From contig JAMXBD010000204.1 of NCBI GenBank assembly GCA_024138025.1, positions 1 to 64,000 of the forward strand: a stretch of DNA of 64,000 bases. Direction: 5' to 3'. Of the stretch, positions 44,541 through 56,857 are shown one piece after another. Origin of the DNA: Combretum micranthum. Its lineage: Eukaryota > Streptophyta > Magnoliopsida > Myrtales > Combretaceae. Each line of letters begins with the position of its first letter. The stretch's first letter is position 1. The translations under genes were made by a program, and so were the position numbers. The notes beneath the pieces are model-generated. The model ran no database searches. It saw only the letters and a program-made list of their open reading frames with translations, and had not been told where the DNA came from.

Positions 44541-44822
44541 GTACCGGTACGAAAATTGTATAAAACAATTATTCAAATAAATTATTATAATTAGAAATTA
44601 TCCAAATACGATCTATACTAAATTGGTTTAAAACAGTCCATTGAATTGTTCATTTTATTTATTTACAGTATGTATATATATGTACCCGTACGAAAGTTGC
44701 ATAAAACAATTATTCAAATAAATTATTATTAGATATTATCGAAATACGATCTGTACTAAATTGGATTTAAACAGTCCATTGAATTGTTCATTTTATTTAT
44801 TTACATTTTTACATGAACCTTT
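44541..44822. repeat. 141-bp direct tandem duplication
   Basis: Two copies of a unit starting 'gtaccggtacgaaa' (44541) and 'gtacccgtacgaaa' (44682), each ending 'ttattttatttatttaca'. Copy B has only part of the second unit (52975-53065), so the duplication changed after the segments split. Confidence 0.8.
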
Positions 44823-44991
44823 GAATTCCTTAATATTTTGTGTGACATGGCAATGGTTTAAAAAATTAAAAACCGTTACTTTTTATATAATATAACTATT
44901 GCAATGAAAGATATAAGGCTATACAACGGATAATTTCCTTTTGATATTCTAAAGGTATTTCTAGCTTTTTATCTACATCTTGCAAAAGCAT

Positions 44992-45026
<35 letters not shown>

Positions 45027-45449
45027 AAGGCAGCCTAAGTATAGGAAAAAAATAAATTTTTAAAAGCATTAAATAGGAAAACTAAAAATAGACAAACTTC
45101 AAAATATTGACTAGTTTTACTATGGCATATCTTAACAAAAATAATGTTGTAGCATAAAATTTTATAAAATACACTATTTTTGTTCTATATTTGTACAATG
45201 GAATATCTTTACTATTGCTTTTGCTTTTCCTTTCTCTTTCCACTTATATACTCATGATATATATGCACACACATGATGGCAAATCTATTATTTAGTAAAC
45301 GCAATAAATATAGGAGACGAAAATTCGTTATCCCCATAAAAACTGTCTTGTTCTTATCCTTACAAATAAACACTTAATACATATCATAGAAATAATTCTT
45401 GTTTATATGTCATTAGAAACTAACAAAAAGAATTATCATCATAAAAGGA

Positions 45450-46819
45450 ATTTGCTAAGACTTGTTTGAATAGTCAATAAGTTTATGCAATTGAAAAGGA
45501 AAGATGACTTTAAAAATTCCTATAGATTAAGGGAAGAATAGAAGAAGTGAGCACATGCTGCAAATACCATAAGCCAGGTCACAATCGATGATATTGCTCA
45601 ATGCTCAAAAAGGGTAGCCTTAAGAGGAAGCAAGAACGAAGCTTTGATAGTAACATGGAGTGGCAATGAATCCATTGATTTTGATGAAGATCTATGTCAC
45701 GCCCAATGAGTACCCTGGTCGGATTATATAATTGTGAAACAAATTAATGCCATTTGAATCTTATAGAACATAGTTTTTGGGCCATCAGAGAGATTCACTA
45801 ATACATAACACAACTAACCATTAAGAGCTTGTGACGTGCGATAGGATCTTGAGTTGCTTTGACGAGAAATGATGTATATATGCAAGTCATAAACTCAAGA
45901 TAAATAACATCATACTATACTGTCTGTCATTTACAAATAAACGCTAAGATGAAAATTTATTTAGGACTCCATCATCTCTACTGCTAAATCTTAACTCCTA
46001 CCGGAGTGAAGCTCCTTGATGGAACAAGCCAAGGCCTCAACCACACCTTGAAAAATCTGTGAGAGTGTGAGCAATACCACGGCTCAATGATGTAACCAGA
46101 TCATATCACATATCAAGCAAATAAACAAGTTATTTATCAATCATATGCAATGCAACATTAATACTATGAGCAAATACAAGCTCCAACAACTGGAATCCAA
46201 GCATGATGGAGATTTGCGCCCTCTCATTAGGGTTGAAGGAATCACCAATAAATGATTCGCCTCTCCTAGGAGAATCTAAAAAACAAGACAAAAAGGTATA
46301 AAAAAATTGTTCAAAACATTTTTTTTCAAAATCTTGGAACTTAGAAACACCATTAAGTAGTAGCTATGCTATTTCTTGTTAATACCATGGGCGGTGTTCC
46401 TTTTGATGCTACTTAGTTCTCGTGGAACTAATCGGAATAAAGGTACTCCTGCATATAACTAGGAAATTATCATTTGAAAAATCAGACACATTACTAGAAA
46501 TCTGAAATGCTAATATGTAACGGACTATCATGCTTAAATATAGTAATGTAAGTATGCAAATGCATGGCAGGTTATTATGGGTTCAACTAGACGTTAATTT
46601 ATTCATAGGTGATCAAACAATGCCTGATACACCTCATCATATTCATTCAGATATTACCAAGCAATAATCTTATCTCTCATTATAGCATACTATTTCCAAG
46701 TCATACGTAGACCAATCAGCATACATCAATCCTAGTTCCTCATTAAAATGATAAATTTATTATTTTCATAGTTAACTTAATGCATCTAACATTACAAGCA
46801 CTGACAACATTTTATGACT
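45450..46819. other. unassigned region with LTR-like words
   Basis: Between the two duplicated segments and absent from the homologous position after copy B. It includes 'tatgtcacgcccaatga' (45693), the kind of TGTCACGCCC start seen in some plant LTRs, and an A-rich, noncoding remainder. No partner repeat was found. Confidence 0.35.
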
Positions 46820-46965
46820 GGGGATTGGATCTTTTTCTTTCTTTTCTTTCCTCCTTGGAATTCGAGAGAAACACGAACTGGTGGTAGTGCCTGGCTTTAG
46901 GTCAAGTGGGCCGTATCATCTGTCGCGAGAATGCGTACAGTACGACGGCCTTGACTTTACTTTAT
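46820..46965 (-). pseudogene. 5' leader of a lost second TNL gene
   Basis: The block aligns with 39690-39850, the leader of the TNL: 'attggatctttttctt' against 'attggatccttgttctt', then 'ttttctttcctc' followed by 'gaattcgag' in both, and a shared 'acgacg.cttgactttac/ttt' word. At the position of the start codon (cat on the plus strand at 39697-39699) this copy reads gat. Homology ends there: no TIR coding sequence follows. It is best explained as the 5' end of a duplicated TNL whose coding region was deleted. Confidence 0.7.
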
Positions 46966-47864
46966 AATTTTTCTTCGTCGCTCTCCCTTTTCCCTTTTCC
47001 TTGTCACTTTTCCGTCAACCGACGACCTTGACGCGGAGTGTTTACTAATGGCAAATACAGGCATGTAATTTCGACGAAATTCTAATGGTCTTTTAAGTCT
47101 ACAAGGCTAGTACCTTCGGTTTTCGTGGGAAACATACAGCTAACGGAGACTAGTAACAAATATATACATTTACCATATATATTACAATACCATGCAAGTT
47201 TGAAATAAGCTTGTATCACAAGGAAAGGAGCTTTTATGATCCCATCATCATATAATCATCTAACTATTAAAATAAATATAATAATTAAAATATTATCTAT
47301 TTTAGTTATTCTATTATGAACGGATATAATATGAACTATTGCTTAGTGATGAGATCAGCCTCGTCAAAATTATTTATGAGAGTATAAAATTTCCCATCAT
47401 AGAGATACAGTAGCATATTAAATAAAACTTATAAATTAACAAATATAACCATTAACATGATTGTTATACACATATGTATATTTACATGCATATTTCCTTT
47501 ACAACATAGATAATATAACGTACATATATAATATTATATATATGTATTAGAAAGAATATAATGGTTACTATAAATATAAGATAACGTATTTAAATTGTAT
47601 ATTAATTTCCCAAGGAGATAACTGCCAATAACAGAGCAAGAAAAGAGAGAGAGAGAGAGACGGGGAAAAAAGTAAAAAAACAAAAAATCTTGAATTGAAG
47701 GACCAAAAATCACTATTGTTATTTAACTACGAAACACACTTAATAAAGGTATCTGTTTATAAAAATACAACTAAAAGAAATCCAAAATAGCAATTAAAGA
47801 TTTAGAAAATTTTAAATTATGCAAATAAATCTAAACTATTGAAAAATAGATAAATATAATCAAC
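46966..47864. other. intergenic DNA upstream of leader remnant
   Basis: AT-rich sequence with a (ga)n run at 47643-47660 and TA-rich parts. Similarity to 39850-40540 is weak at best. No gene. Confidence 0.45.
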
Positions 47865-48904
47865 TCATTTTTTTATTAAAAGACTAATAAAAAATCCTAA
47901 AATTTTTACTATGTAATAAATGTAACATCGCCGAAAGTCCTATAGGAATAACTTTGACACCACTGCGACGTGTGATCCCCGTGTCCTTGTAAAAGATATC
48001 GTCAAACCGCGTTTCTTTTGACCGTGTATGTCCGCGTAAAATGCGCGTCTCGTGAAAGTAGCTATCGTGCTTTTTTTGCTGGCAGCACATGCCAGTTACT
48101 TTACTTTAATCCCTTTTAGCTTTTAAGGAGTTTCCAGGAAATTAAATTAATTATAAAAAAGTAAGTATAAAAAATTTAAAAATTTCATCATAATTAAAAA
48201 AAGATTTTAACTATTTATTGGTGTAATAGAATGGATTCCATTATAACTATCAAGAGGCTTAAAATTTTCCTAACTTTTATATATATTTGTCACAAAAATA
48301 AGGTATTCAAATTAATTTCTCTACCGTCCTTTTGTAGTGTGAGAACTATGAAACGTTGCCAACAGATCACCATGGATTAGTTAGAAATTGGAAGCCGACA
48401 GGTGATGTTAAACCACATATGAGAACAAAACTAATGTCTATGATTTGAGATAATATTATTAAAGCCTTCATAAAATTATCATAGACTAGTCTTGAAATAG
48501 GGAATAGCATTTAGAAGCTAATTGGCTAATCAATTTTTTAGATAGCCTCTGGATACGAGGACATAGCATTTGAACGAATCTTTTATTAAAAAACTTACAA
48601 TAATCAAGTTTGTTTCGAAGGATACATATATACAAATATTTATAAAATCAATTTAAATGGTTTTCAATTTCCAAGTGAAACATGTCTATACCTTCAAAAC
48701 AATGATAATTTGTTGTAGCATAGAAAAATAGGGTATACTGATATGAATATCATTTAAAAACTTAGTATACTAGTATGGACATCATTCAAAAACTTATTAA
48801 AAAGGATCTTATCAAAGGCTTATCGAAATAAATTTTCAAAAAGATAGATTTTCCAAATATGCCAATAAAGAAAGCAAACAAGACTTCTTTTAAGTCTAAG
48901 GATG

Positions 48905-50560
48905 CAATTTCTACTTTTTGGCCACTAAAACTATTGCATATGGATGTATTTGGACTTACTCAAACCTAAGTTTTGGAGGGGTGAAAAATATATCTTAATT
49001 ATTGTTAATGACTTTACTAGATATACACTGACTTTCTTCATTGATCATCAGACAAATCAAACAATGTCATTTTTAGATATTACCAAGAAGTCCAAATGAA
49101 AACCTCTTAATATTGTAACTTTCGAAGTGGTCATGACAAAGAATTTGAAAATTTTAAATAGACTTTCAACACTTAGGGCACCATAATAAAATGAAGTAGC
49201 AGAAAGAAAGAATAAGACTTTATTTAAAATGGTTAGGATAATGTTGTGTGACAATAACTTACCTAGATATTTTTGGGTCGAATCTATCTATGCTATATAT
49301 CTAATAGACCTATACTCAAGAAGACCCTCTATAAGTTTTAAAATTTAAAAGACCTAATATTATATTTTCATTTATTTGGCATTATATGTTACATTTTTAA
49401 ATAATGGAAAAGATCAATTAGCAAAGTTTGATGCAAAAAGTAATAATGATGTTTTTCTTGGTCACTCTCTCATTAGTAAGGCTTATAGTATTCAGTAAAA
49501 GAACATTGATTGTTGAAGAATCAATTCATATTGCTTTTGATAATGTTTTCCCTTATGTGAGCTCTATTGATGATTTGAATAATGTATGTACTAATTTAGA
49601 TGGATTTACCTTTGAAAATAATGATTTTAATAAGGAACTAGTAAAAGAGATGGAAAGGAGAGCTTAAATAGGGTGAACTAGCCTAGCTGACCTCCCTAAA
49701 GAATGGAAATATGCTAAGAGACTCTCTAAGAATCTAATTATAAACGAACTATCAAATATGGTGTAAACTAGATCATCTTTAAAAAAAATAAATAAATAAG
49801 TGACCTAGCTTTCTCATTCTAAACTGAATCTAAAAATATAGATAAAGCTCCAAATGGTGAATTTTTGTACAAGCAAGAGGAGTTAAATCAATTCATTATA
49901 ATGAAGTTTGAGATTCGGTATCTAAACATATTGATAGATCGATAACGCTATAAACGAGCTGGGTTGCTGCAAACTAATCGCTACTAGAACTCGGCTCACT
50001 TTAGATTAGGCTCACCGCTTCGGCTTGATTAGTAAATGAGTTAAGTTCGAGCTTTGATTCACACTTGTGAGCCAACTCATGAACAAACTCGTTTAGGCTT
50101 ATGTACTAGCTCTCAAATAAGTTCGTTAACAGGCTCATTAGTAACTTTATAAGTTCTATATTTATGATACATTAATATTTAATTAAAACAATAAAATTAA
50201 TTTCTATTTAATATGTATATATATTTCTGAACTCTTATTTACTATTTTTAGGTTTGAAAAAAATGAAAAAAGGTTTTGCTTAAACGAATTGAACTTAAGT
50301 TAGACCTAATATAATGTTCCCAGTGAACTTATGTGCATGATTTTAATTTTACCTAAAGGAATCTCACTTGAGAGTAATAAAACGTATCTTCAAGTATCTT
50401 GCAGGAACTGTTGAAAGTGATTTATAGTATCTAAAGTTTATTTCTTTCGATCTTATTGGATACTCCAATGCCAACTTTGCTGGTGCAAGGTTGATTCCTT
50501 TGTTGATCCAAATTAGTTCAGATTCAAGGCTTAGTGGGCTCGGTAAAGAAGAACGAAAAA
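48905..50560 (+). mobile_element. Copia (SIRE-like) pol fragment in copy B
   Basis: Decayed plus-strand pol. 48905-49370 gives integrase traces ('LLHMDVFGLTQT', 'SGHDKEFENF', then the 'ERKNKTL'-like and 'MLCDNNLP' areas in shifting frames). 49428-49667 is still open and holds the post-integrase block 'FSKRTLIVEESIHIAFDN'. 49690-49900 continues the linker ('EWKYAKRL', 'LYKQEELNQF'). After the MITE, 50340-50500 gives RNase H-side traces ('RIFKYLAGTVES'). No LTRs. It must be older than the A/B duplication because copy A retains the distal parts. Confidence 0.75.
49950..50310. mobile_element. MITE rich in gctcgag/cgagct words, copy B
   Basis: Same insertion site inside the SIRE-like fragment as 41818-42182, diverged by substitutions. 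Confidence 0.5.
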
Positions 50561-50730
50561 AACAAAAAACAAAGCAAATAAGATTTTGAAAAATATATAA
50601 GTAAATATTTTTAAATATTTATATTATTTCTATGTTAATACTAAAAATTGATTGTTTGTTTACAATATAATATGTTGTTATTAACAACACAAGAATATTT
50701 CTTAAAACTATATCTAGTTCAATTTATATA

Positions 50731-51095
50731 AAGGTAAATTACACTAAAAGGCCTTAATATTTCGATAAGTTCAATTGAGGTTTCAACGTTTGAAAAAATT
50801 TCTTTTGAGTTTTAATTAGATATTTCTTTTGTTGATACATGTTAATGGAAAACTTAGAAGAAGAGCTTTGTAAATTTTAATTAAAAATTCTCCTATTTAC
50901 ATATATCGATGGAGACTTCAAATCGATCTACTTTTCCAAATGTTGAGATCTTTTTTTTTTTAACCAATAAAAAACGTTAGGACCTCAATTAACCATTTCT
51001 CCAAACTTTGGGATCTCTTTTAAACTATTCGAAATGTCGGGCATTAAATGAACTTATCCTTAAACATTGAGACTTTTCGATGTAATTTACCTTTT
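50731..51095. mobile_element. GGTAAATTACAC-type MITE, copy B
   Basis: Ends 'ggtaaattacact' (50731) and 'gatgtaatttacc' (about 51090) are good inverted repeats. Flanks 'tttatataaa' and 'ttttatgta' are consistent with a duplicated A/T target. Equivalent to 42627-42980. Confidence 0.7.
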
Positions 51096-51264
51096 ATGTA
51101 AATTTTCATCAAAAGTAAAAGATGTTTTTCTTTACAATATGAGATTTGTTTTTTATCTTTAGTTTTCATTCTTGGCTTCAGAGTATTTTTAATCTCAAAT
51201 TGCTAACATTACCAATAAAGTTGATGTGCTTATACATAAATAAATACTAGTGGATGAAACACCC

Positions 51265-52365
51265 GTATTGTGGATAGGGTGAGCAGGTATAGAGTAAGTA
51301 ATATGAAGTACTACCCATATCCTACCTTATAAAATACAGGGTATTAATTACATACTTGAAATCTACCCAGTACCCTATAAAATCTATAGGGTACTGAGTA
51401 CTATACGGAACCTAAAATTTTTTTTATTGAAATCTCTATACATTTTTTTTTCATTCTTTTAAAACTCTAAGTTAGAGTAAGTAAGGTATGAAGCACTACC
51501 TGTACCCTATCCTGTATACAAGGTATTGAATTTCATACATGAATCTACCCTTGTAAAACCTATAGGGTACTAAGTACTTTGTGAAACCTATAAATTTTTT
51601 TTAATGAAATCTCTATATTTTTTTTTTCATTCTTTTTAAAACTATAAGTTTATAGCCTTTGGTATGTTTTATAAACATGTAACACTTATATTCAATATAA
51701 ACAACATATGGAAAGAAATTTAAAAAGTAATTTGTTAATATCACAAGTTCTATATATAAAAATCTACTCATGTGTGAAAGTTGCAACCCGCGACAAATAC
51801 ACACGGAACCTATTTTTGTGATATGAAACCAAATTATAAAATTCGCACCAAATTCCAAAATTGAAAACTTTGAAGCTACTTCTATGTTAATTAATGCTAT
51901 AATATAAATAACATTTTAACATAATTTGGGAGTTCAAGTATATACACATAATTGCAATTCTTCTAAAATATAATTAACAAGTCGTTTTTAATAAAATAGA
52001 ACAAATTCTTTGATAATAAAACTTTCTAAAATGTAGTTTACAAATAATAATCTTAAATATAAGTAGTTGCAATATAAAAAATAAAATATTATTATTTATT
52101 TATATATTAATATTATTATATAATATTTAACATAGTGGGTGCATGATACCCCTGAAACTATACTCTCTATTGTATAGTATAGATTCTAGAGCGAGTATAA
52201 GGTATGAAGGCATCATACCTATACTCTATGTTGTAAGAGCAGGCTTCGAAAAATTTATATTCATACCCTACCTTATAACCCTAAATACCCATTTCGAACT
52301 CTACTCGGTTGAGAAAGGTTCAGCCGGATACCTTATACAACAAGGTTATCCATTCACACCTAATT
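51265..52365. mobile_element. hAT-like element with gggtatgaagcactaccc words, copy B
   Basis: Left end 'tagggtgagcaggta' and right end, reverse-complemented 'aggtgtgaatggata', are imperfect inverted repeats. Left flank attgtgga and right flank attgcgta could be an eroded 8-bp duplication. The left-end 'gaagcactacc' block is repeated at 51490 and 51300. No transposase. Confidence 0.5.
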
Positions 52366-53697
52366 GCGTATGAACAATAATTATAAAATAAAAAATAGTT
52401 ATATAAAGGTTATCAACAAAAGTTTTAAGAAAACTGTAATGGAAAAAAAAAATCAAAATATAGGGAAAAGGAATGAAAACATGAGACGGTGGGAGAAAAA
52501 ACGGAAAACAGAGTACTATTTTGTTGGTAAAAGAAAGTGGCTTTAAAATTTAAATTATTAGCTGTGTTTACTAAATTGATCCTACCATAAGGGCAAAAAT
52601 GATAAGAATAATAATGGCAAAATATGTAGTAAATTGAAAAGGTTGCATAAAACAATAATCCAAATAAATGAGAAATAAATTTACACATTTATCTATTATT
52701 ATTAAGCGAGTCCTGTTATTTGGTGTAAAAAATAAAAGACTAAACTTTTTAAAATTATTTTACATATACTCCACTCTCTCTCCTCCTCCTCTTAATTTTG
52801 TGAAATAAAAATCGTTCTCATGTTTTTTTTTTTTTTTTTCCCCACATATGCAATGCAGGTGTGTTACATACTAGTGTATACATATATATGTACCGGTATG
52901 AAAGTTGCATGAAACAATTATTCAAATAAATTATTATTATTATAAATTATCCAAGTATGATCTATACTAAATTGGTTTTAAAAAGTCCATTAGAAATTAT
53001 CCAAATACGATCTATCCTAAATTGGATTAAAACAGGCCATTGAATTGTTCATTTTATTTATTTACATTTTTGCATGAACGTTTTGAATTCCTTAATATTT
53101 GGTGTAACATGGCAATGGTTTAAAAAATTAAAAACCGTTACTTTTTATATACTGTGACTATTGCAATGAAAGATAATAACACTATACAACGGATAATTTC
53201 CTTTTGATGTTCTAGAGGTATTTACAGCTTTTTATCTACATCTTGCAAAACCATGCCAAAAAAAAAAAAAAGCAGCCTGTGTATAGAAAAAAATAAATGT
53301 TTAAAAGCATTAAATAGGAAAACTGATAATAGACAAACTTCAAAAATTCTGAATAGTTTTACTATTACATATCTTAACAACAATAATGTTGTAGCATAAA
53401 ATTTTCTATAAAATACACTATTTTTGTTCTATATTTGTACTATAGAATATCTTTACTATTGCTTTTGCTTTTCCTTTCTCTTTCCATTTATATACTCATG
53501 ATATATATGCACACACGATGGTAAATCTATTATTTAGTAAATGCAATAAATACAGGAGATGAAAATTCGTTGTCCTGAAAATACAATCTTGTTCTTATTC
53601 CTACAAATAAACACTTGACACATATCATAGAAATAATTATTATTTTTATGTCATTAGAAATTAAGAAAAAGAATTATCATCATAAAAGGAATCTGCT

Positions 53698-54331
53698 TTA
53701 GTGAATAATAAGCATTTCTTCTTTATAGAGAAATGGATTTCCCCCCCTTAGACCATTATATTATGTTGATAGACTCATACAAATAAAAGTATATAATTCA
53801 TGACATGATACCAAAGATGGACATAAAGATGCAAATTGACTTAGAAAAAAGGAGCAGAACATATATATATATATATATATATATTACAGTATCTAGGCAC
53901 AGTCCAAATTGTAAACAATAGTGACGATCACCACTTCTTTAAGAGCCCCATAAGCTGGAAGAATATAACTTGTGAGTGTGAGAATAAAGCCTGCAAACAG
54001 AGAATCGGTAATGGCTTGTTATAAAATTAGAATTTGTATAATCTGTGAATTATAAAATTGAAAAAAGACTTAAATTCCATGGATTATAAACATTATCATA
54101 TGGTGCGCAACGCAATAAAACAAAAAATGAAGACTCTAAGTTCATCTCGACTGTATCTTCTAGGAAAGCAAAGAGAGGGTGTGAAAAGAAAAGATGTTGT
54201 TATAATATGAAACGGAATGCCAAACTAGTACGACCAATATCAGCACACATGATTGGATAAAAACATATGGTGGTTAATTGTGTCTAAATTGAGTATAGGC
54301 CATAAACAATGGCAACTAAGGGGAAGAAAAT
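53698..54331. other. intergenic DNA with (ta)n run
   Basis: Simple (at)n repeat at 53862-53884; otherwise AT-rich without gene signals. The last five bases (54327-54331, aaaat) are the target duplication of Copia 3. Confidence 0.6.
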
Positions 54332-54645
54332 TGTGAGAATATCTATTTATTTTACTGAGGATAACATGAAGAATGAAAGACAGAGTCAACCGTGATTGTG
54401 ATTGAGCTCCCATGGTTCAAACTATGCCAAGAAGCAAACAAAGTAGGAATAGCTATCCTTATTCAGTACAAGTTGTTCAGTATAGGAATAGTTAATCAAA
54501 GAAGTTAGTTATGTCTAATAAAAGAGTTGTGTGTGTGTGTACATCCTCTGTAGAACACTTCAGTTGAGATCATCATTTTTTTCACTTTCATATCACTTTC
54601 TCTATTCTTTGTTTCTTATAGCAAATTAGAAATTTGGATTTCACA
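54332..54645 (+). repeat. Copia 3 left LTR (314 bp)
   Basis: TGTGAGAATATC...TTTCACA. Contains a (gt)n run at 54529-54540. It lacks a segment around 'gtgaaggaagaaaaagtcaa' found in the right LTR. Confidence 0.88.
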
Positions 54646-54754
54646 TAGTATTAGAGAGATTCAGGTTTGATCCATTTCAGTTGCTTCAAATCTGTTGTTT
54701 TCATTATTCGAAAGTATTGTAAGTCATCTATCATCTTTGTGTTTTCTTAAAAAA

Positions 54755-55640
54755 GATGGTGAACTTTTTGGAACAAAATCAATCGAATTATGATCTACTT
54801 TACTTGTCTGCATTGGATAATCTTGGAATGAGTTTAGAAAATGTCGTTTTTAATGGAACTAATTTCCTAGCTTAGAGTAGAGCGATTAAGTTAGGGCTAG
54901 GTGAGAAAATCAAATTAGGTTTTATTTATGGAAGTTTTGCTTAAACCTAATAAAGATTTTGTTGATTTGATCAAACGGAATAGGTGTGATTGTATGGTTC
55001 AGTGTTGGATTTTGAGTCCAATGAGTAGTGATTTGTCTCAAAATTACTTATATCGATAATTTGCTTTAGAATTGTGGCAAAAATTAGAAGAACAATCTGG
55101 TCAGGTCAATGGACCTTTGGTTTTCCAAATTTAACAAGAAATATGCAATTTGAGACAAGGAAATATGTTGGTAGGAGCTTATTATAATAAAATGAAGAAG
55201 TTCTAGGATGAACTTGGTGCTTTGAATGCATATCCAAGTTGTCTTTATGGTCGTCCTATTACACATGTGGTCTTAAAGAAAAACTTATTGATTTTGAGTC
55301 TAAAACTAAAATGATGCAATTTCTTATGGGTTTAAATGAAGTTTTCAAAAGTGTTTGTAATCACATACTCTCAATTGATCCTATACATTTTGTAAATAGA
55401 GCTTTTTATCATGTTCAGCAAGTTAAAAAGCAAAGATAGATCACTAGATACAAATGATCTTTCAGATTTATTTTCAAACAAAGAAGTTGTGAAACCGCAA
55501 GGAGAGGGAATAAATGGCAGTTAATATGTAAACCTTGTCGAGGGAGGGACATTCCATTGATACTTGTTTTCGATTAGTCAGGTACCCTAATTGGTACAAA
55601 GGGAAAAGGATTAGAAGCCTTATAAACCCACTGTTAATGC
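54755..55640 (+). pseudogene. Copia 3 gag, broken
   Basis: Starts near the ATG at 54756 with 'MVNFLEQNQSNYDLLYL', then 'ALDNLGMSLENVVFNGTNFL', the Copia gag N-terminal block. It continues after stops with 'KLGLGEKIKLGF' and 'LIDFESKTKMMQFLMGLNE' (55262-55335). The zinc-knuckle region (about 55520-55570) survives only as traces. Confidence 0.8.
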
Positions 55641-55929
55641 TAATGCTACATATATGGATAGGAGATCTATTTCTTCCTTTGATACTCCTTTTAATCACTA
55701 TTATGAAATGAATAATGCAGTCATGGTAGTCTTGAGTTCTATAGATAATCAAAACCTTCAAGACATGTGTATTGAGGTGATGTGTCTATTGAAGGAAAAG
55801 AAAAGTGAATCTCATAATACAGACGGAGTGTTGAATTTGGAGTTTACATGTATGTTTTCTTCACAAAGTGAATGTTCTAATGTTGTAAATAATAACAATG
55901 TGTTCGTGTTCATGAATAGTTGACTTAGG

Positions 55930-56840
55930 TTGAAGTGATCACATGACCCCTTTTTCATCCTCATTCACTCATACACATACACTCAAGCATCCTATGGCTA
56001 TAAAAATACCAGATGGAACCCAAAAATCAATACATGAATCAGGTCAAATTCCATTTAAACCAAGGTTATTCCTCGATAATGTGCTGTTTGTTCCAAAGTT
56101 TACACATAACATGTTGCCTATATAGAAATTCTTACATGATAAAAAATTACTTGCAATTTTTTATCCATCCTTTTGTCTTTTTCAGGACCTAATCAATAAA
56201 GAAATAGCTGCATCCGCTAAAGGATTGAATGGATTGAATGTTTTGGAGTCACAAATTACTAATTCTAAGAGTTGCTCTTGAAATCCTATATGTAGTTCTG
56301 ATTTTTCTTCACATACTCTTCATCCTTGTAACAACTTGATCTAGCAAAGTTAAGTCATGCTAGACTTGGTCATATTTCTTTCACAAAATTGTAGCGTTTA
56401 AACATTGTAATACTTCTGGTTTAACAGACTTTTTGTGATGTTTGTCATCAATCAAAGTTTCATTGCTTGTTCTTTTCTCATAGTGATAACAAGTTTACTT
56501 CACATTTCAATTTGCTACATCTTGATTTATGGTAACCATACCATGTTACTTCTATAACAGGGGCAAATTATTTTCTCACAATTTTAGATGATTTCAGTCA
56601 TTGTACTTGGACCTAAATGCTACAACATAAGCCATAAGTTCCTGATTATGCTCATCTTCGCACTATGGGTTGCCTTTGTTTTATTTCACCTTCTTCACAT
56701 TAAAGTGATAAACTTGATCCACATGGTATCAAATGTATTTTTCTAGGATATAATTGAGGAAAAAAGGATATAAATCGTTTGATCTTGCTACAAAGCAGAT
56801 ATTTCTCAATAAAGATGTTGCCTTCCATTAAATGCTTTTT
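55930..56840 (+). pseudogene. Copia 3 protease-integrase remnant, core deleted
   Basis: 55943-56125 holds the post-protease block ('LDNVLFVPKFTHNML'). 56350-56470 carries integrase zinc-binding traces. At 56560-56620 'ANYFLTILDDFSHCTW' begins the catalytic core. The sequence then jumps within a few codons to the post-core block ('GIKCIFLGYN', 56720-56755). About 200 residues, including the second Asp and the Glu of the catalytic triad, are absent. Confidence 0.8.
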
Positions 56841-56857
56841 CTAATAAAGATTCTACT

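Larger units (their letters stand above)
40543..45449. repeat. TNL upstream segment, copy A of a diverged duplication
   Basis: Collinear with 47865-53697. Shared landmarks: 'attaaaagactaataaaa' at 40570/47876; 'accatggattagttag' at 41062/48370; 'aactagcctag' at 41600/49676; the GGTAAATTACAC-type MITE at 42627/50731; 'atctagtttg' or 'atctagttca' before it; and 'aattatcatcataaaagga' at the right end (45431/53674). Copies differ by many substitutions and indels, so the duplication is not recent. Confidence 0.88.
47865..53697. repeat. TNL upstream segment, copy B of a diverged duplication
   Basis: Homologue of 40543-45449 and about 0.9 kb longer, mainly because it keeps a Copia integrase fragment (48905-49660) and a larger hAT-like element. 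Same orientation as copy A, with the TNL leader remnant at 46820 on the same side as the TNL start at 39700. Confidence 0.88.

Noticed and set aside
49057..49254. 65-codon minus-strand open frame
   Set aside because: Antisense to the Copia integrase fragment in copy B.
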